A stretch of DNA of 64,000 nucleotides. It comes from Ectocarpus siliculosus (taxonomy: Eukaryota > Sar > Phaeophyceae > Ectocarpales > Ectocarpaceae). The position numbers and the translations under genes are program-made. Shown in pieces: positions 1-12,564 of the stretch. Below the pieces are notes generated by a model, which worked only from the letters and a program-made list of their open reading frames with translations, was not told the origin of the DNA and searched no databases. Position 1 is the stretch's first letter; each line of letters opens with the position of its first letter. Where the stretch lies: contig FN648471.1 of NCBI GenBank assembly GCA_000310025.1, positions 1 through 64,000 on the forward strand. The letters are read 5' to 3'.

Positions 1-612
1 TCTCCGTCTGCCTCATTCCCTCTGCAGACCAGCACCAGCACTCTGTCTGCTCTCGGTTCGTTCTCTGCCCTCTCCGTCTGTCTGCAGCACCTCATTGCTT
101 CTGGGCATGTTTCCGCTCCGCCGCCGCTCCGCCTTTTCTCGATCACGTGTGGAGCACTCTGTCTGCTCTCGGGTTTCTCTTCGCTCTCCGTCTGCCTCAT
201 TCCCTCTGCAGACTCTTCGCTCTCCGTCTGCCTCATTCCCTCTGCAGACCAGCACCAGCACTCTTTTCTCGATCACGTGTGGAGCACTCTGTCTGCTCTC
301 GGGTTTCTCTTCGCTCTCCGTCTGCCTCATTCCCTCTGCAGACTCTTCGCTCTCCGTCTGCCTCATTCCCTCTGCAGACTCTTCGCTCTCCGTCTGCCTC
401 ATTCCCTCTGCAGACCAGCACCAGCACTCTGTCTGCTCTCGGCTCCGTCTGCCTCATTCCCTCTGCAGACTCTTCGCTTTCCGTCTGCCTCATTCCCTCT
501 GCAGACCAGCACCAGCACTCTGTCTGCTCTCGGCTCCGTCTGCCTCATTCCCTCTGCAGACTCTTCGCTTTCCGTCTGCCTCATTCCCTCTGCAGACCAG
601 CACCAGCACTTT
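1..612. repeat. Complex tandem repeat array
   Basis: The first ~610 bases are a compound tandem array of a ~34-bp C/T-rich unit containing CTCCGTCTGCCTCATTCCCT followed by CTGCAGAC. The unit ends alternately in TCTTCG or in CAGCACCAGCACTCTGTCTG, giving a higher-order period. The array runs off the left edge, so its full size is unknown. Several long open frames cross it on both strands only because the unit lacks stops; they are not taken as genes. Confidence 0.9.
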
Positions 613-943
613 GTCTGCTCACAACACACACATACATGCATTCCTCAGCTGAAGGCCAGAAACGTGCCACCACGTACAAAACTTTAGAGGACGCGCCCCA
701 GGAAGCTCAGATAGGTAAAACGCTCCCGAAAACCTTTCACGGGCATCCAGCCAAAATGAAAGCAAACACAAAACCGACGCCTTAGCTATTGTATCACGTA
801 AGGGACGCCCTAGTGCCATGCTCACCATGACATGCAATGGTAACTGGGAAGCAATTAATTCAAGCTAACTAATCTGTTACCCCGGTCAAACAGCGTACGA
901 CAGGCCAGACTTATGCGACCGTGTCTTCAAAATTAAAATTAAA
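613..943. other. No gene seen, left flank of Helitron
   Basis: About 330 bases between the tandem array and the first recognisable Helitron coding. No splice-consistent exon or RNA gene is visible. Part of it may be the 5' non-coding part of the Helitron, but its 5' terminus (expected TC dinucleotide inserted in AT) could not be pinned down. Confidence 0.4.
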
Positions 944-3290
944 ATGGCTGAACTCATGAAAGACCTCAGGAGTGGCAAGATTTTTGGACCGATTGACTTT
1001 GAGATGAGCTGCGTAGAGTTCCAGAAGAGGGGCATGCCCCATATGCATTTAGTAGTGCGCTTTGAGGGACCTTTGCCCGATCAGATGGGAGAAATGGACG
1101 AATGGTGTTGGGCGGAAGTGCCGCCGCCAGAGCTCAACAATGGTAGATCAAGAGATCAAGTGCTGAACCTCATGGTACACAAACAGTGTGGCAGTCACAA
1201 CCCCACATCACCGTGCATGAAGGAAGATCGAAAATGTGCGGCAAAAACTATCCCCAACCATGGCGTGACGTAACCGCTGTGGGCAAGACCGGTAGAGCCG
1301 AGTACCGTCGTAGAGATACCGGAGAGATATTTCCCTACACACACACACAGACACAGAGTGAACGGCAAATTTATCGAATCATTCGCCACCAATCAATGGA
1401 TAGCACCGTACAACATTTGGCTCCTTTCCAAATACAACTGTCACATGTGTTTTGACGTCTGCACCGCCAACGCCATAGTCAAGTATATTTACAAGTACAT
1501 CACGAAAGGCGCCGACTTTATCAAGGCCAAGATTGTTTGTGGTGGTGACGAAATTGAAGCTTACCGATCGGCAAGATACGTGTCAGCGGCAGAGGCTGCG
1601 TGGCGATTACTTGGTTTCCACATCATGGAGCGCCACCCTTCCGTCACGTCCCTTCGCTTGCACCTTCCCGATGAACAACACGTCATTGTCGATCAAACTC
1701 TTACAAGGGACGAACAGAAGTCGGAAGCCGAACAGACCAAATCCGACCTCATGCTGTACTTTGGAAGACCTACCGAGTCCGACTTCGATTCCCTCACGTA
1801 CCTGGACTACAACGAGAAGTACATTGTCAACAAAAATCGAAAGTCACGGAAAACAGGAACAGATTCGGCTATTATGTTACACCTCGCACTTCAGACAAGC
1901 ACGTAGCGCGTGTTACGGCTATTACACCAGATAAAGGGGACGTCTTCTATCTGCGCCAATTCTGCACCACAAACCGGCAAGATCGTTTGAATTACTCAGG
2001 ACTCACAACGAAATCGTTCATGAAACATTCCAAGACGCTGCTAGAGCCATGGGCATCGTCAAACATGACGAAGAGTACAAGGTTTGTTTGGAAGAGGCTG
2101 TAATATTCAATACAGGTAAGCAGCTGCGCCAACTATTCGTTACCCTTATTCTTGACGGTGCACCTGCTCGAATTCTATGGGAGCACTTTAAACGAGACTT
2201 CACCCAAGACTTACGTATGTCCATGACCTCCATCGAAGCGAGCAACGCAGCGCTTCGGGAAATCGACCTTGGATTGCAGCACCATGGACGTACTAACGCC
2301 ATCGCCGGACTTCCAACAGTCATTCATTTAGACACGGAGTACCTACGGTTTAAACATATGTTCGACGTCGAACAGATGCGTGTTTTCGCTGCTCAGCACC
2401 TACCTAACCTTACCAACGAACAGCTTTTAGTTTACGACCACGTCGTGCACAACGTCACCCAACACAACGGTTCAAAATGTCGCCGGCGCAATGTGCAATA
2501 TCTCCGCGGAATCGCAACGAGCAGAAGTTTTGCGGAAATGTGATCTCATCGTTTGGGACGAAATTCCGATGAGCCACCGATATTCCGTCGAGACGCTTGA
2601 CCTTACGCTACAGGACCTCATGGGGAACACTCTGCTAATGGGCGGCAAAACTGTTTTGCTCAGTGGCGACATGCGTCAAATAGGACCCGTCGCCGTGTTT
2701 TCGGACAGGCAGAAACAGTTGATGCTTCCATCATTTCAAGCCCACTGTGGCCGTATGTCCATAGAATGCGCCTGACCATTTCCCAACGTGATCGCGAGGA
2801 TGCTCCCTACGCCGCCTTTGTACGCGATATTGGCATCGGAGCCCTAGCATACATTCATGACATCCCAGCAATGCCACCTGATCCGTTTGTCATTGAGAAT
2901 ACGGAATCATTCGAAGAATTGATCAACTTCGTCTACCCCGATATTCTACATGCAGACCCCAGCACGTTCAAGTCGAGAGCAATACTGTCCTCTACCAATG
3001 ACACCATAGACACAATCAATGAACATATCCTTCACCTGCTGTCTGGTGATCTCTGTACCGTGAACAGTTGCGACACTGTCGACCCTGACAGTTGCAATGC
3101 CGATGCCTTCGACTTCGTCATGGCTGCTGACCTCAACTCAATTGACGTTGCAGGCGTTCCGCCTCATGTCTTGAACCTAAAGCTGAACTGTATGGTAATG
3201 ATAACAAGGAACCTTAACTTTAAGCAAGGACTGGTTAATGGCCAAAAAGGCATAGATAGTCCGTGCGATGGGTTAGCAGATCGTCGTTGT
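944..3290 (+). mobile_element. Degenerate Helitron (Rep/helicase remnant)
   Basis: Pieces of a RepHel protein lie in order on the plus strand in several frames. At 944-1273 is a helitron-helicase-like segment with the HUH-type motif in KRGMPHMHLVVRF. At 1442-1906 are KYIYKYITKGAD and a SAAEAAWRLLGF block. At 2049-2340 is the pre-helicase segment ASNAALREIDLGLQHHGRTN. At 2491-2775 is Walker B-like LIVWDEIPMSHR followed by LLSGDMRQIGPV. At 2766-3270 is the C-terminal SF1 part ending LNLKLNCMVMITRNLNFKQG and LVNGQKG. The order matches PIF1-type helicases of Helitrons. The Walker A (GxGGTGKT) block expected between about 2440 and 2500 is absent, so an internal deletion has removed the ATP-binding loop. 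At least four frame changes interrupt coding. The element is dead. Termini are not defined. Confidence 0.85.
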
Positions 3291-3640
3291 GCGCTGCCGT
3301 TAGTGTGTGACTTTTCCGTGGTCATGCTGTCAGGATGACTATGCCATGTCGTGTCGTATGCGTCACTATGCATCCCACGAGGATAGTTGCTGGTTTCAAA
3401 GTCTCTGGGTTTGCGGCTCGTCGCGTGTTGTGCGTATGTGTGCTGCCGTTAGTGTGTGACTCTTCCGTGGTCGTGTTGTCAGGATGACTATGCCATGTCG
3501 TGTCGTATGTAGTGTGTGACTTTGCCGTTGTCATGAAGTTTGCGTGGTTGACTATGCCGTTTCGTGTGGTTTGCGTTGGGTGGCGCCCGTGTTGTTGACT
3601 ACGCCGTGTCGTGTCGTTGCGTGGACCGTGCTTTAATTTA
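3283..3640. repeat. Short direct repeats after Helitron
   Basis: A block of about 70 bases containing GCTGCCGTTAGTGTGTGACT, a TTCCGTGGTC stretch and CTATGCCATGTCGTGTCGTA occurs near 3293-3360 and again near 3438-3510, with shorter partial copies (GTGTGTGACTT, TATGCCGTTTCGTGT, TACGCCGTGTCGTGTCG) to about 3640. The copies differ by a few bases. They could be the 3' part of the Helitron or a local minisatellite. Confidence 0.75.
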
Positions 3641-5484
3641 CGGTTGCCTTAGTGTGCACCGTGTGACTTAGTTGTTAAGCCGTGTCGTGCCGTATGCTTA
3701 AGTACGTGTTTCTGCTCACTACTGCTCACAACGCACGTTCAGTGTGTGACTTCGCCCTATGTGGTACATCATTTCTCACATCTGCATACTGCGGGAACAA
3801 ATTGCTGGGAATCTCACAGCCACCGCATACCATCGTTTACCAGACGCCAAGAAACATGCGTCTTGCGGTACGCTTCTCTCAGCGTGGCGGCGTAAGCCGC
3901 CGAAAGCCTTGTATGCTTATGCATTTTGTATATGCTTTTTTTTCCCTTGACGCGGCGCAACGCACGGCACCGGAGCCCCGACCGGCAAATATTTCTGAGA
4001 GAGGTGGAAAAAGAGCATTATTTTTTTTTTATCGTCAGTCAATCAGTCAGTCAGTGTGCTTTCTCCAGTGTGACCGCGGGCGGTGGTGCGTGAACGCACG
4101 CTGCTGCTATTATCACTACAATTAAAAATTACCCGAAGTTCGACAGCCTCTCCGAAAAAACACCACCGCAACAACAGGGTCTGAGAGCATATGCATACGA
4201 TGTTCCTGTGGGTCCGATATTTGGGTGTTACAAACTTCACGACGGATTTTTATGATCCACGAAAAAAGGCGTGGTAATCGGGCTCTCCCTTCCTCACGGC
4301 TTCGGCTTGAAATTTTGACGAACTAACCTTTCTTCTGCTCTTCGTATCAGTGATGACTTTGTTGTACGGGCAAGGACGCGGAAGCTTGGGGCCTGTTTCT
4401 CTGGCAAAAGTCGGGGCTGCATGCAGGTTTAGGGCCCACAGCTATTTTCGTAAGAAGAGCACACACACCAAATATCGGGAGACCGTGAGACAAGCGTGCC
4501 GGTGGGCCACGCGGCGTCATGAGACAAGAAGTGACGTTTGTGAACATAAGTTCGGAGGTCCTCTTCCTCCAAGTTACAAAAAAAATAGGAAGAGCCTTCC
4601 CGGACACAAGCAAAAGCTTGTGTCGACTGCTGCGGGACCTAATAATGGCGGCGTGGGAGCCCATTATACCGACGCAAGTAATACGATGTCATCCTTCGCT
4701 GTGCGGGCAACTTTGCAAGCATAGGAGGGAAAGTATTACACTTATAGGATAACACAACCCTGTTGTAAAATACTGTACGGACTCGCAAGACCTTACAGAG
4801 GTTGCCCCTTGTCGAATACCAGTGTGTACCACCTACCCCATCTACAACCCAAACACCTCTTTAAGCTCGTTAGCCGCTTTCTAAATCCTGCTGGATCCCA
4901 ATCAGCCAACTTCTCTTCCGTGTAAATCGACATCGATTGTTCCTGCAGCATCCTGCTTCATTGCGGAAAAGCTCATACCCATTAAAGGGCGGGTAGGCGG
5001 ATCCAATGCCATCAACGAAGAGGAACGTGGAGCCACGTGGCTCATTCGCACTGCATAGAATACATACATACTCCCTCTCATGAACCACAAGATAAGCAGC
5101 GCGCTGCAAGGGCCTGACGCATACACGTGTCTCTCCACGTACAAAACATATTGCACGTTGTTTCATTGCAAACTACCCGACCGCAGCGAGGTTAAATTCA
5201 CGGAGCCAACTCCGGTTTGACCAGAAAATGCTCGACATTCATGTACAAGCATATTTTATACAACAAAAGTTCAGATTTGATCCAGTGACGCATTTTTAAT
5301 AATCACAATCCGCAGACCACCTACCGATCTGTCGACGCAACCGAGCTCGCAAGCCACACCGAACGAGCGCGCACACGAACACTAACATCACCTCAAACCT
5401 TCATGCGATCTGTGCCACGTGCCGACGTCAAGTCCGACAACCCTACCCCGTGCCCCGTCTACTACTACCACTATTCCCATTCCA
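3641..5484. other. No gene seen
   Basis: About 1.8 kb without a splice-consistent gene. An open frame at 4350-4724 (+) overlaps one at 4347-4664 (-); neither has a recognisable domain. Part of 4.9-5.4 kb may be 3' untranslated sequence of the minus-strand cytidylyltransferase gene that ends at 5485. Confidence 0.4.
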
Positions 5485-8400
5485 TCACGTGCTGTTCATC
5501 ATATGCTTCAACTCATCCAGAAGCTCCATCTGCTCAGAGTGCGAAAGCATGGTTGCCGCCGCAAGAAGCCCCTCTACCGTTGTTATGTTCGGCCTGAATT
5601 CGTAGACGACGAGAGGACACACATGCGAGGCAGTGGTTAGAATAGATGGTCGCCTTGGCCGTCCAAAAAAGACCAAGCGTCTCTAACTTTACGGCCCACA
5701 TCCACGCCGGTAGCTTGAAACAGGATTTATAGATCGCACCTGCAGGCCAGGCGGAGCCGTCCACTTGGGCGCTGAAACAAAATGAAAGTACAATATACGT
5801 GGCAAGGCAGCCTTCACCCTACTCTCTGGTTGCCGAAGAAAACGCGGTAGATCACTCGACCGACAAAAAGCATTGACACCGAAGGCATCAGCGACGTTCA
5901 TCTATTACAGACAGCAGTTGATGCAATCAGATCTTCGGTTGTTTCCGTACACCACCACACCCCACCTCACCCCACCCCACCTTATGAAGGTGTTGTAGTG
6001 CACCGACACGAACAGGGCCGTGATGAACTGACAGTCCATCCGGTCCGTTACCCCACCATGTCCGGGAATAATCGAGTCGAAGTCTTTGATGCCGTACGCG
6101 CGCTTTATTGCGGAAGCCCAGTAGCCGCCGAAAGGCGCGATGACCGACGTGAAGCCTGCCATGAGCAGAGCGTGGAGCTGGATGGGGGCCAAGGTCACGC
6201 TGAGAGAAGCCACCGGGAGCCGGAAGAAGAGAAACGCCTCCATGAACCATCGGACGCTCTCGGGCTGTATTTGATTTTGTTTTGTGTGGGAAAGTGTGGG
6301 GGAAGGGCGAGGCCAAAAAGAGCACAGACAAACGGTGGTTGGTAGGGAGGTGTGTGGAAGGCTTATTGCGGATGCGAAAGGCCACGAACGGGTCCCGACG
6401 GTGTATCACCTGTTGTTGGCGTCATCACCAACAGAAACCAACCGTTGCACTACGCCAGATAAAAATATTACAGTCGCCGGTGTTGGTACGCGTTCCTGGG
6501 TTCTCTCACCACGACAAACTCCGCTGGAAGGAAAACTGCATCGGGGTTGCAGTGGATCGGTTTCGGTCTAAAGTTAAGGTCCTGCACCGGGCAGGTGAAC
6601 CACTCGAACTTGGCCAGGAAGGCCGAGAAGTAGAAGGCGAAAAGGCAAGTGAAGAAAAAGGCCCCCATAAATCCTTCCCATGTCTTGGTTCACACGAGAG
6701 GAAACAACGGAGCAAAACAAAGGAAGGAACAAACAACCAAAGACGAATGAGCACAAACTACAAACAAAAAATACCAGGGAAACGTTTCATTTGCCAGAAG
6801 CACTACACAGACAGATGTGGCGAGTACAGAGACGCACCGAAAAGTAGCACACTCCGACGATGCGCCGCTACAAGCTGCACTACAGCGGGGCTGGTGCAAA
6901 GGGCGGCGGGAAACAAAATTGAAGAAGACAAACGCGACTAAGAGGGACAACATTTTCGTTTACGCGAGACATTGTTGATGAACGAGCCTTGTTTACGCAA
7001 TAATTGCAAAGGTATGTCAACGAAAATCTGACCTTGTTGGGAGAAATCTTGAGGAAAGGTTTCTTGATCAGCTTGCGACCGGCGGTAATTCCGCTACGCG
7101 CACGGACCACATATTGCGGGGAGAGAGCGGCAGAGAGCGAGGAGGAGGTGAGACCAAAAGCAGGACACAAGGAGCACGCGGTACGGTACCCACATGTGCG
7201 TAGACCTCCAACCGCAAGACAGCACCATCCGGAGAGGGGGGGAAAGGGGGTGACGGTGACTACACACCAGGTAACATCAATCCCTCAAGCGCTGATGACT
7301 CCTTTCGGGTATCATATGTGGCCACCGGTGCAGCCGCAATGGTCGATAAAGTTGGATTTGATGAGATGAATGGGCAACCGTGTAAGTCGATTGTGCATCG
7401 CCTCCCAAATTGTTTGCCACATAACAAGACTCGCTTGGACAAAAAACTCAGACACGGTTGACGTTGCTACCATTCGACATGCCCTTTTTGCAAAAACTTC
7501 TCCAGACTATTCTTGAAGTGGCCCATTCCGTCTTCGAATCGGCTCATAAAGACCGCAACAACCAAAACGCAAGGAGCGAACTCTCTCGCAGCAGGACAAC
7601 GGCCTTCGTTTCTCGTATTGTAAGTGCTCATAGTTGTCTTTTTAACGAGGCGGCTCACCAAAAGTACGCGGTGATGTCGTTGCAGATGACGAGGCTCGCG
7701 GGAAAGAAAAACCAAAATATGCCGTTGAAAATATTGTGCGCCACGAACTTCACCTGGGCAACGATCATGCAGATCGTCACAATCGTCCACGTTAACTGCC
7801 CAACCTGGCAATATATTGATGTGCGACGATGTGGAGCAACGGAAACGATCAGGAAACAACACACATATAACAAGCACCGATTAACACAAAGACATAACAA
7901 ACACCGGCGACTATAACGACTGCGCAAGGTCGAAACAGCAATGGGTACGGCGAGGACGGATCCCTAATCGAAAAAAGTGATTGAGCACGGGAAAAAACAA
8001 GTCAGTCATCATACACCTACCGAGGCCATTGTGTACCAGAAGGCACCGTTGGTAAGAGCAACAGGGAGGTATCAAACTGCAAGCCTACAAGCTACTTAAT
8101 GACCAGGTATCAGTTTGACACGCGGACATCCCGCAACAACGATTCACCAATTAGCAGAGTAGACATTCCAGAACACAGGATGCACAGGAAGAGGCGGCGG
8201 TCGCCTCCGACATGTCAACTTTTCCCGGCAACTTTCTATTTCCGTGGCACTTTCAGTGTTTGCTACAAGTACAGTCCACCGAAAGGGCTCTTCTTTCCGG
8301 GCATGATCGACTGATGCAACACAGACAAACAAAATGCAACTGACGGTCGGAAAAACAGGGATGATACCGACAACGACCCTCGGCAGCTAGACACACGACG

Positions 8401-10543
8401 CCCCCACAAGAGCGAAACGAGTCGCAGAACGGACAGAAAAGCCCCCGAGCTTATCTCCTGTCCGCCTCTCACTCTCCACAAATGCGTTCCCAAAACGCAG
8501 TGCTGATACTCAAATTTGAACACCCGTCGGAGACCGATAGTGCACGGACTTTGTGGGGGTTATGACACAACAACATTAATGTATCGTCCCTAAGACTACC
8601 GACCACACTCGCTCATCTAAACCTTTTGAGCACGAGAACACGAGAGATTTCAAGGCGCGTAGTAGGGTGTCAGAGAGGAGTGAGCCGTGAAGCAAACAAC
8701 AGCAACAACCAACAAATTCGCGTTCTTCATCACCTGATACTTGTACAGACCCTTCTTGAGAGTAAGCACCGAAACGACGAACACGCAGCAGTAGGCGGTG
8801 AAGGAGAGCCACGCGTTGAACATCGTGATGTGGCTGAGCCACAGCAGGGCCCTGTGCTTGAGCACGAACTCGTGCAGGAAGTCCCCGTAGGTATAGAAGA
8901 TGGCCACCACGAACCAGGACCACTGCAGGGTGCGGAAGAGAGGCATGTCTCGCTCCTTAGCCGCGCTGTAGCGCACGCTGACCATCTCTTTGAAAACGCA
9001 CGCCTTTCTCGTTTGTTTTTGTGGCCGTTAGGATGGGGGGGGGGGGGAAGGGGGGGGGTGATTTTCGTTTGCGGTGCGATTGTGGGGAAGGCGAAAAAGA
9101 CACGGGAAGGAGAGCATGAACACAGAGCGGGGAGAAAGAGAAGCCAACGAAAGAGGAAACGCACACGAAACGCGCGCGCAGGGCGAGCGGCACGGGAGGG
9201 AGAGGGCAGGGAACGGGGCACACGACACACGGGAGGACACACAGGCGGCCGGAGGGTTCGGTTAGCCTGAAGCTTTTGGGCACATGCAGTTCACCCTGAG
9301 GCCAGGACGAACACTAGGTTTAGGCGTTTGTGTCCTTACGTGCGAGTGCATTTGTTGACTCAAGCACAGAGACGGAGTGAGACCATCGGCCAGCACGACT
9401 ACGGTAACAACTGCGACGGTGCGGTCCATTTATGCCAAGGAGCGGGTCCTGCAAGATCATGCAGACATACGCGAAGGAAGGAACGGGTTCGACCAACTCG
9501 CAAGATCAACAGGACAATCCCGTTGGGTGCCAGGCCTCTATCTGTAGGCAGCATATTGGAAGTCAACTGAGATGGAATCGCAGCGGAACAAAGACGTGCA
9601 CGGAACTCGCGCCGAGCGGGGGGGCACGCGGCGGAGTTGTGTGGAAGGTCCTTCAAATCGGCCCAGAAGAGACGAAACGCTTAGCTTGTCCCGTACTCCC
9701 GATGCAAACAATCGCGAGACACACAACACCATCGTTAAAAGCGCTAGCTTGAGCCACGACGACACGTGTCGCAACAACGAACACACTCCTTCCCTAGGAG
9801 AAAACTGAGCGTTGCTGACTGCATAAGAGGCTTTCGTATCTTTTCCTAGACAAGACAGCGTGATTTTCACTTGCTATTTCATGGCGGTATGCTACACGTA
9901 GTGCCTGTGTCTTTCTTTCTACCTGTATACCTGTGGATGTCCTTTGTGCTACTTTAGGCGACAACAGAGTCTGTCATAGATCGAGCACACTCAACCATAG
10001 GGCACGTTCTTGGTGCTGGAATAACAGGCCCCGTTACGTGCCACAGGCAGCGGTAATCATTCTGGCCGCCACCATCGCATGACGGATCCACAACCCCGAA
10101 CACTTCGCCTGTGAGACCATTGCCCATTGCCTCTGCCCCTGCCCCAATGGTATCCACAAGAACCTACCTTCTAAGAGGCAGACATGCATTCCATTCGGCC
10201 CGCTGCCTGAACATTTGCCTGGCCTGAAGTACACCCATTCCAATATTGTATTGCAACTGAAGTAGCAACCGCTTGCACCCACCTGTATCAGGACCACGAG
10301 AGCGCTCAGGTAGAGGTGCCCGGCCCACACGATCCCCACGAAGCTCGTCACCATGAAGAAACCCACCACGCTGCGCACGATAACTTTGCGTAACCGAGAC
10401 TCGGCGGCAGAGACGTTGGTTTGGGTATTCCGTGCAGTAGAGGCAGAGGAGAACGTCCCGCCCGCCGATTTCCCCCGTGGCGAAGTCTCATCCTCGTCGT
10501 CGGAGGACTCGACTCTCAATTTTCTTTGCCGCACGTTAGACAT
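5485..10543 (-). CDS. CDS1: Phosphatidate cytidylyltransferase (CDP-DAG synthase)
   Basis: Makes CDP-diacylglycerol from phosphatidic acid and CTP, the precursor of phosphatidylinositol, phosphatidylglycerol and cardiolipin; family members sit in the ER membrane. Seven exons in minus order: 10543-10283, 9003-8734, 7804-7659, 7093-7033, 6683-6510, 6264-5981, 5593-5485. All junctions are GT-AG and keep codon phase, giving 434 residues, close to the usual 430-460. Residues 1-45 are acidic and Ser-rich, then hydrophobic segments. Family blocks visible: MPLFRTLQWSWF, SLVICNDITAYFCG, KPFLKISPNKTWEGF, IAPFGGYWASAIKRAYGIKD, and the complete signature SAIKR...KDFDSIIPGHGG..DRMD at about 355-381, which holds the catalytic/metal residues. 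The ATG at 10543 is used; the frame runs seven codons further upstream but without another ATG. Nothing is missing; it appears functional. Confidence 0.95.
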
Positions 10544-11612
10544 GACACCGCAGCACGAGAGCACCCAAGCACACCAGAAGAGAAAATGATGAGGTAGGTG
10601 GCTGGTTCAGCAGGTTTCAACCCTTCCGACAACTCACCACACTGCACGTGCTGTGCGTGGCGCGCCGACCAGGCCAGAGGCTCCGCGTCAACAAGCAAGA
10701 ACCAATGCAGGGTGCCTCTTTTCTCCTCATCTTTTTCAGCGGTGCCCCGGCGACGTACCCTGTACCCTAGGTGCTTTTGTTCTGTCTGTCGTTGCAGTGT
10801 GAGTGTTGCAGTTGCTGTGGTCTGGTGGACTACACCACGCGTCTAGGCGAGGACCACGTGCTACCTATAACCAGGGTATGGCTGGACTATCAGTCAGCGC
10901 ACTGGCGAGTCTGCTCGTATCTGCGGCGTCGGTTGAGCATGGTGACGACACAGAAGGTATCAAAGTCAACATTCCCGCAATTTAGCATGCACCTCTCGTT
11001 CCGAGTAGGACATGTGTATTCGGAAGCTATGCACTTCTGCTGGTGCCATGAGTGAAGGGCAGACGGCCTGAACGGCTCCTATTTGCCAGGTCACAAAGCA
11101 GCTGGGCTGTAACACATATCTTTCTCGAACAACACAGCAGTTGGAGACACTAAACATGAAGCACCGAGAAACACGACAAAGAAATCACGACCTGACAGTC
11201 CCGCCAGTTTAATATTTAGGCAGGAACAATTGTAGTCTACCATACAATAACTGCTGGCCAAAACTGACTGGATGTATGTATTGTATGTATGCATATGCAT
11301 CGATGTACGGCAGCAGTGCATGCTGCACTGAAGTCTGACGAAGATCCCTCTTTGGAGTCTTCTGGTGAGACGTGTGGAGGTTTTCGGGGCTCCAGATGGT
11401 ACCAACATCACTGCTGTTTCGTTGATTTCTTGTAGTCATCTTCGACGTTGTTACTGTAACTGCGGATTGTTCAGAGGAATAGGCACCCGCGTGCGCTCGC
11501 ACACCCTGTTTACCCTAAAATTTGTGGTACCATCCGTGCTCGCGAAAAAGACTATACGTATCACCGCATTTGCATCCTTGCGAGACTTCGTGCATGAATA
11601 CTGATGCATGAC
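10544..11612. other. Upstream region of the cytidylyltransferase gene
   Basis: About 1.07 kb between the CDP-DAG synthase start codon and the TIR element. It should hold its promoter and 5' UTR. No TATA-like or other conserved element is distinct, and no exon is supported. Confidence 0.35.
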
Positions 11613-12564
11613 TACCGTAAACTACACAAGATAACACACCCACATACCACACCCCCCACAGAATACGACACCCCGGTGGTAATTTTCGGCATTTCTGACA
11701 AACCATCGATTTATCACCCGGGCTACATAAGATAACACACCCCGTGGTTACGCCGCATACATTCACGGGGCCCCTCCTTCTATCACCGGGGTGATACATC
11801 ATCTGCCCCGTGGGCATCGCACAATGCTGTCACACACACACACAACACTTGCGTGCGGGGAATCACCCCGCATGGAGCCCTCCAACAACATGAATGTGCA
11901 GGGTCCGCAGAATGCTGCCGCATGTACCTCCCATCATATCGGACAAGGTACCTTCGATTTAATTTTCATTTTTCATGCTCCATCAAGCCGTGATGGTTGC
12001 TGACGTTATTTTGTTTGAAACTTTCTTCGGTGTTGAGGGGGTTGAGTCATCACCGAGATCACGTGCTCAGGAGTTTCGTCACCTCCGTTGAGCCCCTTTG
12101 TTTAACCACATCCCCGCAGAACCACACTTCAAGTGTGCGGCACCCCTTCAAGTGTGCGGCAGCAGCGGTTCGACTCTACAAGCAGTGTTATCACCGCCCC
12201 TTTTTATCACCCCCCCAAACACACACCCTGTGGGTGTTCGGAGTTGCTATCACACACCCTTTTTATCACACACCCTCATTTATCACCCCCTCAAACACAC
12301 CTTGCGGGTGTTCAGACTGGCTATCACACCCCCCTTTTATCACACCCCCTCATTTATCACACCCCCAAAAGCACTCTGTGGGTGTTCGGACGTGCTATCA
12401 CACCCCCTGGTTTATCACACCCCCTTAGGTGCCCCTGCGAGCTGCACTTATCACCCGGGCTACATGAGATACCACACCCCCCACAGGATACCACCCCCGG
12501 TGATAACATTTTTAAAGCCAAAAATGTATCACCGGGGGGGTGTTATCTTGTGTAGTTTACGGTA
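11613..12564. mobile_element. Non-autonomous TIR element (MITE-like)
   Basis: The ends at 11613-11637 and 12540-12564 are perfect 25-bp inverted repeats beginning TACCGTAAACTACACAAGAT. The outermost TA on each side can be read as a TA target duplication, leaving CCGTAAACTACACAAG as the true terminus, as in Tc1/mariner-type elements. The ~950-bp interior codes for nothing recognisable. It is rich in TATCACCC/GGGTGATA motifs and contains degenerate internal copies of the terminus (CTACATAAGATAACACACC near 11727 and CTACATGAGATACCACACC near 12458). The perfect termini suggest recent activity. Confidence 0.85.
12181..12430. repeat. ~80-bp tandem repeats inside the TIR element
   Basis: Three diverged tandem copies, each made of TTTATCACCCCC, an A/C-rich stretch, TGTGGGTGTTCGGA and GCTATCACACCC. 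They occupy the middle of the 11.6-12.6 kb element. Such internal minisatellites are common in foldback-like and MITE-like elements. Confidence 0.8.

Noticed and set aside
13-785. Several overlapping open frames of 80-212 codons on both strands
   Set aside because: They are translations of the tandem array, which lacks stops in most frames; all repeat the same peptide motif.
3283-3640. Possible CRISPR-like array after the Helitron
   Set aside because: The copies are few, of unequal length and lack unique spacers; the window is eukaryotic.
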